Part shown: positions 17,546-25,579 of the stretch, piece after piece
How positions within the stretch are numbered: position 1 is the stretch's first letter
How the letters are laid out: each line of letters opens with the position of its first letter
DNA from: VGMA01 sp964655475
GTDB lineage: Bacteria; Chlamydiota; Chlamydiia; Chlamydiales; VGMA01
DNA: 64,000 nucleotides
NCBI GenBank assembly: GCA_964655475.1
Contig: CAZZMO010000003.1
Location: forward strand, 88,188-152,187
Direction: 5' to 3'
Made by a program: the position numbers and the translations under genes
The notes under the pieces: model-generated
The model's input: only the letters and a program-made list of their open reading frames with translations
Told to the model about the DNA's origin: nothing
Database searches by the model: none

Positions 17546-18159
17546 GACAGGTACGCTTTACAAAAATTGAATTGAAGCACCAAAGTGATAAGCTTAAGCT
17601 TCTCAACCAGTATCTTCCTTCTTTGAAGTTAAAGAAATTGATGCTGCAAGCAGAAGTCAATAAGGTTACTGAGGAGCTCAAAATAGCTGAAGATTTGCTG
17701 AAGAAAGAGTATCAGACAATCCTCTCCTTCGGACAGATCTTAGGTGAGGCCCCTTTATTTGACTTAATGGAGAGTATCCATGTCGAGAAGGTCATTTGCG
17801 ACCAGGAGAACATTGCTGGAGCTGAGATCCCTCTCTTCCGCGACTGTATATTTGGAAAAGCAGATGGCCTTCTCTTTAACCGCCCTTGGTGGGTAGATGA
17901 AGCGAGCCACTTTTTAAAAGAGCTCATTCGGATGAAAGAAAAGGTTAAAGTAGTCCAAAAGAAGAAAGAGATCTTAGAAAAGGAACTTCGAGAGGTCTCG
18001 ATTCGGGTCAATCTATTTGAAAAAGTCCTCATCCCAAGAACAGAACATCTGATTCATCAGATCAAGATTTTCTTGGGAGATCTCGATTTACAAGCGATTT
18101 CTCAGGCAAAAATGGCAAAATTCAAATTACTTAAAAAGAAAGAGGCCCTCCAAGCATGA
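17539..18159 (+). CDS. atpD: V-type ATP synthase subunit D
   Basis: The 206-residue, almost wholly helical protein begins MVGQVRFTKIELKHQSDKLKLL. The N- and C-terminal helices form the antiparallel coiled coil of the central rotor shaft, a typical D-subunit pattern. It overlaps atpB and atpI (4 bp, ATGA) on its two sides. No subunit F gene, the usual partner of D in the shaft, is recognisable in this operon. Confidence 0.93.
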   Translation: MVGQVRFTKIELKHQSDKLKLLNQYLPSLKLKKLMLQAEVNKVTEELKIAEDLLKKEYQTILSFGQILGEAPLFDLMESIHVEKVICDQENIAGAEIPLFRDCIFGKADGLLFNRPWWVDEASHFLKELIRMKEKVKVVQKKKEILEKELREVSIRVNLFEKVLIPRTEHLIHQIKIFLGDLDLQAISQAKMAKFKLLKKKEALQA

Positions 18160-20069
18160 TCCCTAAGATGAAAAAATTTCTTTTTGCCGGCGCTAAAGAT
18201 GATATGGATGCATTCTTCTCTAGAGCCCAAGAAATGGGTCAAATGGAGTTCATCTCTTTAACTTCGAAAAAGCCAGAATCCCTTCCTGATAGTGCTAAGC
18301 AGATCATCGATGCTTTGAAGATTCTCAAAAAGCAGCCAGTTTGCACCCAAGCATTTGCTTCCTATTTTGATGCAAAAACGAAAGTGAAAAACATCTTATT
18401 TCATCAAAAAGAGATCGAAAATTTTCATGAAAAGATGAGAATCTTGAAGGCAGAGATTGCCCGGATTCAACCTTTTGGTGAATTCTCGCTGAAAGATATT
18501 GGAAATCTTCGTCATGAATCTCATAAGAGTGTGCAATTCTTTGTTGCAAGACACAGTAAATTGCAAGATGCTGTTTTGCCTGATTCGGTGATCTACATCA
18601 ATTCAGAGTTTGACCAAGACTACTTCCTTTACGTAGGTGATGGACCTCTTCACCATCCATTGCTGACAGAGATTATCATCACCACTTCGTTAGAAGATCT
18701 CAATAGTCAGTATGATAGGGTTCGCGAAAAGTCTGAAAAACTCGAAAGGGAACTAAAAGAGCTTGCAGCCTATATCCACAGCATACAAGAAGCCCTTGCA
18801 GAAGAGCTCAACCGGATCCACCTTCAGCAAGCAAAAAACATGGTCGATTTTCAGGTAGAAGGGTTTATTTTCTTCATTGAGGCTTGGATTCCTGAAAATA
18901 AAGTGGCGACTATTTTAGCTCTCATTGATGGCCTAGCTGTTGTTTCTGAAGAGGTCGCAATTGAGTCTACCGATGTAATTCCAACTTATATGGAAAATCA
19001 GGGATTTGCTGCGATTGGGGAAGACCTCGTGAATGTCTACGATACACCTGCCATCACAGATAAAGATCCATCAGCATGGGTCATTTGGGCCTTTGCCCTC
19101 TTTTTTGCGATGATTGTTGCTGATGCAGGCTATGGATTTATCTACCTTATGGTAGCGATTACTTTGTGGGTTAAATTTCCGAAATGGACAGGGCATAAGC
19201 TTCGGCTGAAAAAATTGATCACGATCCTCTCCTCATTTTGTATTCTATGGGGAGTGTTGATTGGCTCATACTTTAGTATTCAGATCAGTCCTGAAAATTC
19301 TTTGAATAAAGTATCTGGACTCTATTATTTAGCAACCAAGAAGGTAGATTATCACTTAGCTGTCAAAGATGATACATATCAAGACTGGCTCACTTTATAC
19401 CCAGAAATCAGTGGTGCGACTACTCCTCTAGAGTGTTTTACAAAAGGGGTTGTGACGAAAGGGCATAGCATTGAGTATAAACTTCTTGGTAATGTCTATG
19501 ATACGTTACTTCTTGAGATTGCTCTTATTGTGGGGATGATCCACCTTTCCTTATCGCTTCTAAGAAGCATTAGGAAGAATGTGAGTGGAGCAGGTTGGCT
19601 CATGTTCATTGCAGGGGGCTATTTATACTTCCCGAGCCTTTTAGGGGCAGATTCTCTCATGTATTATCTTGGGATCATCACTCCTGAGGTTGCAGCCGCT
19701 CTCGGCTGGCAGCTTCTTGCCGTTGGAACTGTCTTTGCGATCATTGCAGCGGTAGTTCAAGAGAGACTCGGTGGACTTGGGGAGATATTAAAATCGATTC
19801 AAATTTTTGCGGATGCTCTTTCCTATCTTCGTCTTTACGCACTTGGAATGGCTAGTATGATCATGGCTGTTACATTCAACGAGTTAGGTGAAATGGTTGG
19901 CTTGACCTTCGGGATTTTCATCATCATCATCGGTCACATGGTCAATATTACGATCGGTATTATGGGAGGAGTCATCCATGGCCTTCGTCTCAATTTCCTC
20001 GAGTGGTATCACTACTGCTTTGAAGGGGGAGGAAAGGCTTTTAAACCATTAAAAATTATCAAAATGTAA
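18156..20069 (+). CDS. atpI: V-type ATP synthase membrane subunit I (a subunit)
   Basis: A 637-residue stator subunit. The first roughly 300 residues are a soluble, partly coiled-coil domain. The remainder carries about seven membrane helices starting near ASAWVIWAFALFFAMIVADAGYG. The essential channel arginine is R559 in the conserved context LSYLRLYALGMAS. It conducts the coupling ion against the subunit K ring. A 15-bp gap with AAGGAG separates it from atpK. Confidence 0.95.
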   Translation: MIPKMKKFLFAGAKDDMDAFFSRAQEMGQMEFISLTSKKPESLPDSAKQIIDALKILKKQPVCTQAFASYFDAKTKVKNILFHQKEIENFHEKMRILKAEIARIQPFGEFSLKDIGNLRHESHKSVQFFVARHSKLQDAVLPDSVIYINSEFDQDYFLYVGDGPLHHPLLTEIIITTSLEDLNSQYDRVREKSEKLERELKELAAYIHSIQEALAEELNRIHLQQAKNMVDFQVEGFIFFIEAWIPENKVATILALIDGLAVVSEEVAIESTDVIPTYMENQGFAAIGEDLVNVYDTPAITDKDPSAWVIWAFALFFAMIVADAGYGFIYLMVAITLWVKFPKWTGHKLRLKKLITILSSFCILWGVLIGSYFSIQISPENSLNKVSGLYYLATKKVDYHLAVKDDTYQDWLTLYPEISGATTPLECFTKGVVTKGHSIEYKLLGNVYDTLLLEIALIVGMIHLSLSLLRSIRKNVSGAGWLMFIAGGYLYFPSLLGADSLMYYLGIITPEVAAALGWQLLAVGTVFAIIAAVVQERLGGLGEILKSIQIFADALSYLRLYALGMASMIMAVTFNELGEMVGLTFGIFIIIIGHMVNITIGIMGGVIHGLRLNFLEWYHYCFEGGGKAFKPLKIIKM

Positions 20070-20084
20070 AAGGAGAATCAGAAA

Positions 20085-20522
20085 ATGGACTGTTGTTTTT
20101 GGGATCTAAAAATGGTTGGCCCAGCAATTTGCCTAGGATTGGGATGTATCGGGAGCGCTATTGGTTGTGCGATTGCAGGTATGGCATCTCACGGTGTTAT
20201 GGCAAGAGTAGAAGAAGGGCATGGTAAATTCATCGGGATTTCAGCGGTTCCTTCTTCACAAATGATCTATTCGTTTGTTCTTATGTTGCTCATGAAGAAT
20301 GCAGTACTTGCTGGATCGATCAGCCCTCACTCAGCGATTGCAATGGGGATCTTTTCAGGTGGTGCGATTATGGCAGCTGCGATTTATCAAGGGATGTGCG
20401 GTGCTACAGCGATTCATGCAGTAGCGAAGCAGCCTTCTTTATTTGGTAAGTGCTTTGCTGCTTTAGGGATTGTAGAATCTTTCGCACTTTTTGCTTTCGT
20501 TTTTTCTCTTCTCATACTATAG
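20085..20522 (+). CDS. atpK: V-type ATP synthase proteolipid subunit K
   Basis: The 145-residue protein has four hydrophobic helices, that is, two fused hairpins. The single membrane carboxylate is E131, in the second hairpin (GIVESFALFAF). The first hairpin has PSSQ (56-59) at the matching place and the third helix has Q102 in IYQG. By spacing, S58, Q59, Q102 and E131 correspond to T64, Q65, Q110 and E139 of the Enterococcus hirae Na+-binding K ring, which suggests sodium coupling; this rests on motif spacing from memory, not an alignment. AAGGAG precedes the ATG. Confidence 0.93.
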   Translation: MDCCFWDLKMVGPAICLGLGCIGSAIGCAIAGMASHGVMARVEEGHGKFIGISAVPSSQMIYSFVLMLLMKNAVLAGSISPHSAIAMGIFSGGAIMAAAIYQGMCGATAIHAVAKQPSLFGKCFAALGIVESFALFAFVFSLLIL

Positions 20523-20529
20523 AAGAAGA

Positions 20530-21915
20530 ATGACCACCCGCAAAGAAAAAGATACTATGGGGGAGATTGACGTCCCCTCAGAACGCTATTGGGGAGCCCA
20601 GACCCAGAGGTCTTTAGAAAATTTCCCAATTGGTAAAGAGAAGGTACCTTTTCCTGTCGTTTTAGCCCTCGTGCAAGTCAAAAAGGCAGCAGCGTTTGTA
20701 AACGCTGAGCTTGGAGTCTTGGACGAGGAGCGTAAGTCTCTCATTGTAAAAGCCGCAGATTGGATATTGAATAGTCATCCAACTGAAGAATTTCCACTCG
20801 TTGTCTGGCAGACAGGTTCTGGCACTCAGTCAAATATGAATGTCAATGAAGTGATTGCCAATTATGCCAATGAGCTCGCAGGGGGAAAGAAAGGGGAAAA
20901 GAGCCCCATTCATCCCAATGATCACGTCAATAAAAGTCAGTCTTCTAATGATGTATTTCCAACTGCAACACATATCGCAGCAGTTTTGGAGATTGAAAAA
21001 AGGCTCCTTCCTGCCCTCCAATTTTTACTCGCGTCTCTTCAGGCCAAGGAAAGAGAGTTTCAAGGGATCATCAAAATTGGTAGAACCCATTTGATGGATG
21101 CAACTCCAATGACTCTCGGACAGGAGTTTTCCGCATTTAGAGAGCAGATTGAAGATGCAATTCAAGGGATTGAAGCAGCTCTACCTAAAATGAGAGAGAT
21201 CGCATTAGGTGGTACAGCGGTAGGTACTGGTCTTAACACTCCTCTTCACTACGCTGAAAGGATGGCACAGCAGATTTCCCTCCTGACAGGGAGTCGATTC
21301 ATCTCTGCTCCGAATAAGTTCCAGGCTTTGAGTACAATCGATGCCCAGATTGCCATGAGTGGTGCTTTGAGAAGCCTAGCTGTTGTGATGATGAAGATGG
21401 CAAATGACATCCGCCTTTTAGGCTCAGGTCCCCGCTGTGGGATTGGTGAGCTCTTACTGCCTGAAAATGAGCCAGGATCCTCCATCATGCCTGGAAAAGT
21501 GAACCCGACGCAATCAGAATCGCTGACTCAAATTGCGGCCCAGGTGATGGGAAATGACCTTTCGATCAGCATTAGTGGAGCAAGTGGTCAGCTCCAGCTC
21601 AATGTTTTTAGACCGATGGTGATTTATAACTTACTTCAATCGATTCATTTACTCACTGATGGTGCAGAAAGTTTTGTCAAACGATGCCTTCATGGCCTTC
21701 GTCCGAATCGCCCTAAGATTCAGCAGCATCTCGATCACTCTCTCATGCTAGTGACTGCACTTGCCCCCCATATTGGGTATGATAGTGCAGCAAAGATTGC
21801 AAAGTATGCTCATGAGAAGCATCTTACACTCAAACAAGCAGCTTTAGAGCTAGGTCTTGTTTCAAATGTCGATTTCGATCGCTTCGTCGATCCTTCCAAA
21901 ATGTTAGGAAGATAG
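20530..21915 (+). CDS. fumC: Fumarate hydratase class II
   Basis: The enzyme interconverts fumarate and malate in the TCA cycle. I start at ATG 20530 (MTTRKEKDTMGEIDVP); an upstream Met at 20491 lies inside atpK and adds unrelated residues. The 461-residue product has the superfamily signature GSSIMPGKVNP, the substrate-binding GSGTQSNMNVNEVIAN, and GRTHLMDATPMTLGQEF with its conserved histidine. It starts 7 bp after atpK and may be read from the same transcript. A fumarate-handling step next to proton/sodium energetics is suggestive, but probably simple operon extension. Confidence 0.96.
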   Translation: MTTRKEKDTMGEIDVPSERYWGAQTQRSLENFPIGKEKVPFPVVLALVQVKKAAAFVNAELGVLDEERKSLIVKAADWILNSHPTEEFPLVVWQTGSGTQSNMNVNEVIANYANELAGGKKGEKSPIHPNDHVNKSQSSNDVFPTATHIAAVLEIEKRLLPALQFLLASLQAKEREFQGIIKIGRTHLMDATPMTLGQEFSAFREQIEDAIQGIEAALPKMREIALGGTAVGTGLNTPLHYAERMAQQISLLTGSRFISAPNKFQALSTIDAQIAMSGALRSLAVVMMKMANDIRLLGSGPRCGIGELLLPENEPGSSIMPGKVNPTQSESLTQIAAQVMGNDLSISISGASGQLQLNVFRPMVIYNLLQSIHLLTDGAESFVKRCLHGLRPNRPKIQQHLDHSLMLVTALAPHIGYDSAAKIAKYAHEKHLTLKQAALELGLVSNVDFDRFVDPSKMLGR

Positions 21916-21939
21916 CTTCTTTTTTTGTAAATCAAGAGT

Positions 21940-22446
21940 TTACTTCTGTTTTCTACTATTTAAGGGGCATCCTAGTCTTGCAAGGAGAAACCTAGTAAAG
22001 AAGATTGGATGTTGAATGACCGTTTTCAAAATGGTCCAGAGGGTAATGCTCTTGGTTTTTTTTGTAATCGGTTCAGGTTGATCAAGAAGTGCATCTTCTA
22101 ACCATTCTGGATAGGGTGGGGGGAAGAGCTTTGGAAGTGCGTGAAGTGGAAAGAGGCGTACATCCAGTGTCTCTTCTTCAGAGGGTTTTCCAATCTCGAG
22201 GATTTCACATTCAAAGAAGTGTGTGGGCTTAATGAAAGCGCCACTCTTTTCATAGAAAGCAACTTTCCGTTTAATTCTCACGATAAAGCCCATCTCTTCT
22301 TGAACTTCTCTTACGATTGCCTCTTCAGGAGATTCGTTTAGATCGATGCCACCCCCTGGAAAAACCCAGACAGGAACATCTCTTCTCTTCATGAGATAGA
22401 GGGCTTTGCGGTCGGAAGAAAAAAGGATTGCAGCAACACTAGACAT
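21940..22446 (-). CDS. Nudix hydrolase family protein
   Basis: The Nudix box is complete: GGIDLNESPEEAIVREVQEEMGF, matching GX5EX7REUXEEXGU. It binds Mg and hydrolyses a nucleoside diphosphate linked to another group; the substrate cannot be told from sequence. The 168-residue protein has a C-terminal extension of about 40 residues after the Nudix fold, with a hydrophobic helix-like stretch (ITLWTILKTVIQHPIFFTRFLLA). It converges on fumC with a 24-bp gap and diverges from the lipoprotein gene. Confidence 0.88.
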   Translation of the reverse strand: MSSVAAILFSSDRKALYLMKRRDVPVWVFPGGGIDLNESPEEAIVREVQEEMGFIVRIKRKVAFYEKSGAFIKPTHFFECEILEIGKPSEEETLDVRLFPLHALPKLFPPPYPEWLEDALLDQPEPITKKTKSITLWTILKTVIQHPIFFTRFLLARLGCPLNSRKQK

Positions 22447-22476
22447 AAACTCACAGGATCACATAAAATTAACAGA

Positions 22477-22938
22477 ATGAAAATTGTTTGTCTTTCATTA
22501 CTAGCGTTTTTTTTCACTTCATGTGGCCCTCACTTTCTACTTGTGAAAGATGAGCTAGTCACTAAGCAACGACTTGCTTCGAATTTTGTTAAATCTCCAG
22601 ATCCTGATCGTGAGCAATTTAAGAAAGGCAAGCAGCTGATTGTTGAGTGGATGCTCCCACAAGAGTACAGAAGCGCTAAAGATCTGACTCTTCAATTACA
22701 TCTCATCTATGGAAACTTGGAAGAGGAAGTGGTCGAATATCCAGTTAAAATGTGGGCAGGTTACGTCACTCATCTTCTCATTGATCCAAAGTTTACGCAA
22801 AAGAAAGGGCTTGTGAGCTACAAGGCAGAGATTGTCAATTCTCAACAAGAAGTCATCGAGTCTTTTGAGCAGCAGCTTTGGGTTTCTCTATTAAAGCACC
22901 GCACTCTCCAGAAGAATCCTTCGGGTAAAACTGTCTAA
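22477..22938 (+). CDS. Predicted lipoprotein of unknown function
   Basis: The N-terminus MKIVCLSLLAFFFTSC is a short signal peptide with a lipobox-like FTSC; Cys16 would be lipidated. The first lipobox position is Phe rather than Leu, a looser form. The mature part (about 137 residues) is rich in beta-prone stretches (KQLIVEWMLP, LTLQLHLIYG, VVEYPVKMWAGYVT), which may form an immunoglobulin-like fold. I do not recognise the family. It diverges from the Nudix gene across 30 bp and ends 3 bp from the convergent DAHP synthase gene. Confidence 0.75.
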   Translation: MKIVCLSLLAFFFTSCGPHFLLVKDELVTKQRLASNFVKSPDPDREQFKKGKQLIVEWMLPQEYRSAKDLTLQLHLIYGNLEEEVVEYPVKMWAGYVTHLLIDPKFTQKKGLVSYKAEIVNSQQEVIESFEQQLWVSLLKHRTLQKNPSGKTV

Positions 22939-22941
22939 CGT

Positions 22942-23976
22942 TTATCTTCTTATGCTCATTGGAAGACGCTCTGAAGCTCTGATCAAGAGTCTTTCTGTTG
23001 TTTCAAAATCAAGACAGGGATCTGTTACAGAGAGATCGGGATCAATAAAGGAAGATCCGATCGTAATTTGTTGCCGTCCACGTTTTGTGTAACTTTCGAG
23101 CATCATTCCCATGATAGGGGCGCTCCCTTCGACGATTTGCTCTAAGACATTTTCAAAGCAGGCGACTTGATTTTCTGCAATCTTTTGGCTATTGCCATGG
23201 GCGCAATCGACCAATATTCTTGAGTGGATTTCATGAGAGGCCTGTTCGTGGAGAACTTTTTGGATCGAGCGACTTGTGTAGTTGGGATGTTCAGCTCCAC
23301 CTCGCAAGACGATGTGCGTGAATGGGTTCCCTTTTGAAGAAATGGTGCTGAGTTGCCCCTCTGGATTACAGCCTAAACATCTATGAGGGTGGCGCGAAGT
23401 TTCAATCGATTGAAGTGCAATTAATGTGTCACCATCGAGAGAATTTTTAAACCCTACAGGGATAGTCATTTGTGAAACAAATTGCCGATGAACGGCAGAG
23501 GAGACCGTTCTTGCACCGATGAATCCCCAGCTCACTAAATCATCAAAATAGCTGAACATGAGTGGATCGACAATTTCGATGGCGATCGGAATATAGAGAT
23601 GGGAAATTTCGATGAGAAGCTCTCTTGCCATTTTGACGCCTGTCTCGAGATCATTTGATCCATCGAGAAAAGGATCATAAGCCAGTCCGCGCCAACCAGT
23701 CTGCGTGCGTGATTTTTCAATGTATGTGCGCATTACAATGAAGATGTTCTCATCCAAAGAGTTAGAGAGATCTTTGAGTCGTTTTGCATAATCTATGATC
23801 CCTTGTGTGCTGTGAACGGAGCAAGGTCCTAGGACGAATGCAATCTGATGCTTCTTATAATGAAGGAGTTGCTTAATGTTATCTCTAGATTCGTGAACAA
23901 ATCGTTCTATCTCGGGATGAACGGGGAGTAACGCCTTCAATTGTGAAGGAGAAATCATAGGAAAATACAAAGTCAT
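22942..23976 (-). CDS. aroG: 3-deoxy-D-arabino-heptulosonate-7-phosphate synthase (AroG type)
   Basis: This is the first step of the shikimate pathway, condensing phosphoenolpyruvate and erythrose-4-phosphate. The 344-residue protein has the class I-alpha layout: FVLGPCSVHS, the VMRTYIEKSRTQTGWRGLAYDP segment (E. coli KPRTTVGWKGL), SWGFIGARTVSS, VGFKNSLDG, THIVLRGG, ILVDCAHGNS and the C-terminal SVTDPCLDFETT. Its product leads to chorismate, the substrate of MenF encoded at 62.3 kb. A feedback-site assignment (Phe, Tyr or Trp) is not attempted. Starts at 23976 or at the internal Met at 23958 are both possible. Confidence 0.93.
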   Translation of the reverse strand: MTLYFPMISPSQLKALLPVHPEIERFVHESRDNIKQLLHYKKHQIAFVLGPCSVHSTQGIIDYAKRLKDLSNSLDENIFIVMRTYIEKSRTQTGWRGLAYDPFLDGSNDLETGVKMARELLIEISHLYIPIAIEIVDPLMFSYFDDLVSWGFIGARTVSSAVHRQFVSQMTIPVGFKNSLDGDTLIALQSIETSRHPHRCLGCNPEGQLSTISSKGNPFTHIVLRGGAEHPNYTSRSIQKVLHEQASHEIHSRILVDCAHGNSQKIAENQVACFENVLEQIVEGSAPIMGMMLESYTKRGRQQITIGSSFIDPDLSVTDPCLDFETTERLLIRASERLPMSIRR

Positions 23977-24154
23977 GCAGTGAAGATCTCATAAACTTCT
24001 TTTTTTGGGTAGTCCTCAGGAGAAAATGGTCAGCAATCTTTCATAGGAGAAGATTTTTTGGAGGCAAAAAAAGAATTCTTATGAATTATGAGTAGAAAAA
24101 GATCTGTGAAACAGATAGGATATAGGGGATTTTTTATAACTATCAGGGACTAGA

Positions 24155-25546
24155 ATGGATACGACACTAGAATGGATGAACGCGATCAATAAGTGGGTGT
24201 GGGGTCCGCCCCTACTCATTCTTATGGTTGTCGTGGGACTGTATTTAACTTTTCGATTACGGGGATTGCAATTTCGCTATCTTTGGTATGCTCACAAATT
24301 GGCTTTTGTGCGGCATGACGATAAAGCTCAAGGGGATATAAGTCATTTCCAAGCTTTGATGACGGCGCTTGCTGCCACAATTGGTATTGGTAGCATTACG
24401 GGAGTGGCTACTGCGATTGCAATTGGTGGTCTCGGGGCTATTTTTTGGATGTGGGTTGCTGCTTTATTTGGGATGGCCACAAAATATGCAGAAGCGATTC
24501 TCGCTGTGAAGTACCGCATTGTCGATGAAAATGGGCAGATGTGTGGTGGTCCGATGTATTACCTAGAAAAGGGACTCGGATCGAAATTTCTAGCAGTGAC
24601 ATTCGCTATCATGGGAGCGATTACGGCACTTGGAACGGGCAACATGGTTCAGTCGAATTCTGTGTCGACGGCTGTTGTTGAGCTCTTTCCGATCAGCCCT
24701 TTTTGGGTAGGGATTATCTTAATGGTGATTACTGGATTGCCACTCATTGGTGGTATTAGAAGTATCAGCAAGATTGTCAGTATCTTAGTTCCAGCCATGG
24801 CGATATTCTACTTCGTTGGAAGCATCACAGTTGTCTTTTTTAACATTAGACAAGTGCCAGAAGCTCTTCGTATGATCGTAGAAACAGCGTTCACTGGACA
24901 GGCTGCGACGGGGGGATTTGTAGGCTCAACGATCATGCTTGCGATCCAGTTAGGGGTTTCTCGCGGCGTCTTTTCCAGTGAGGCAGGTCTCGGAAGCTCT
25001 CCAATCGCTGCCGCTGCTGCAAAGACAGATTCGCCGGGTCGTCAGGCTTTGGTATCGATGTCGAGCGTATTCATCACGACAGGGATTGTCTGTACACTCA
25101 CAGGTCTTGTAATTGCAACGACAAATGTACTCGGTGGGTATGGCGCAGATGGAAAGCTCTTAAATGGTTCCGCGCTAGCACTTGCCGCGTTTAATAAAGT
25201 GATTCCTCAAGGGGGGCTCTTTGTAACGATTGCGCTCATTCCATTTGCCTATTCGACGATATTGGGATGGGCATACTATGGAGAAAAGTGTGTAGAGTAT
25301 CTCTTCGGCATTAAAGCGACGATTCTCTACCGGATCCTTTTCACTGCGCTCGTTCTTCCTGGAGCGATGCTCGATCTCGAAATCGTTTGGGCTTTTGCGA
25401 ACATCATGAATGGACTCATGGCGTTTCCGAACCTTGTCGGTCTATTTTTCTTAACGGGGATTGTTGCCAGAGAGACTAAACTTTTTGAAATCATCATCAA
25501 GAAAGAAAAAGAAGAGAAGATCAAACAGCGAAAAGCTGGTGCTTAA
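24155..25546 (+). CDS. Sodium:alanine symporter family protein (AGCS)
   Basis: The 463-residue integral membrane protein has about eleven helices and AGCS signatures: WGPPLLILMVVVGLYLTFRLRG at the N-terminus, FQALMTALAATIGIGSITGVATAIAIGGLGAIFWMW, GGPMYYLEKGLG, and RGVFSSEAGLGSSPIAAAAAKTDSP in the middle. It imports alanine or glycine with Na+. Amino-acid import fits an intracellular organism, and the sodium dependence matches the Na+-type residues in V-ATPase subunit K. The 178-bp upstream gap contains a TATAAC near 24135 without a good -35. Confidence 0.93.
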   Translation: MDTTLEWMNAINKWVWGPPLLILMVVVGLYLTFRLRGLQFRYLWYAHKLAFVRHDDKAQGDISHFQALMTALAATIGIGSITGVATAIAIGGLGAIFWMWVAALFGMATKYAEAILAVKYRIVDENGQMCGGPMYYLEKGLGSKFLAVTFAIMGAITALGTGNMVQSNSVSTAVVELFPISPFWVGIILMVITGLPLIGGIRSISKIVSILVPAMAIFYFVGSITVVFFNIRQVPEALRMIVETAFTGQAATGGFVGSTIMLAIQLGVSRGVFSSEAGLGSSPIAAAAAKTDSPGRQALVSMSSVFITTGIVCTLTGLVIATTNVLGGYGADGKLLNGSALALAAFNKVIPQGGLFVTIALIPFAYSTILGWAYYGEKCVEYLFGIKATILYRILFTALVLPGAMLDLEIVWAFANIMNGLMAFPNLVGLFFLTGIVARETKLFEIIIKKEKEEKIKQRKAGA

Positions 25547-25553
25547 TTCTATC

Positions 25554-25579
25554 AAAAGGGCTCTATTCAGAGCCCTTTT
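25554..25579. terminator. Bidirectional terminator between the AGCS transporter and valS
   Basis: A perfect 11-bp stem (25554-25564 AAAAGGGCTCT with 25569-25579 AGAGCCCTTTT) closes a 4-nt loop. T runs occur on the 3' side in both orientations. It lies 7 bp after the transporter stop. The valS stop codon (25567-25569) falls within the loop and 3' arm, so the hairpin serves both convergent genes. Confidence 0.9.
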
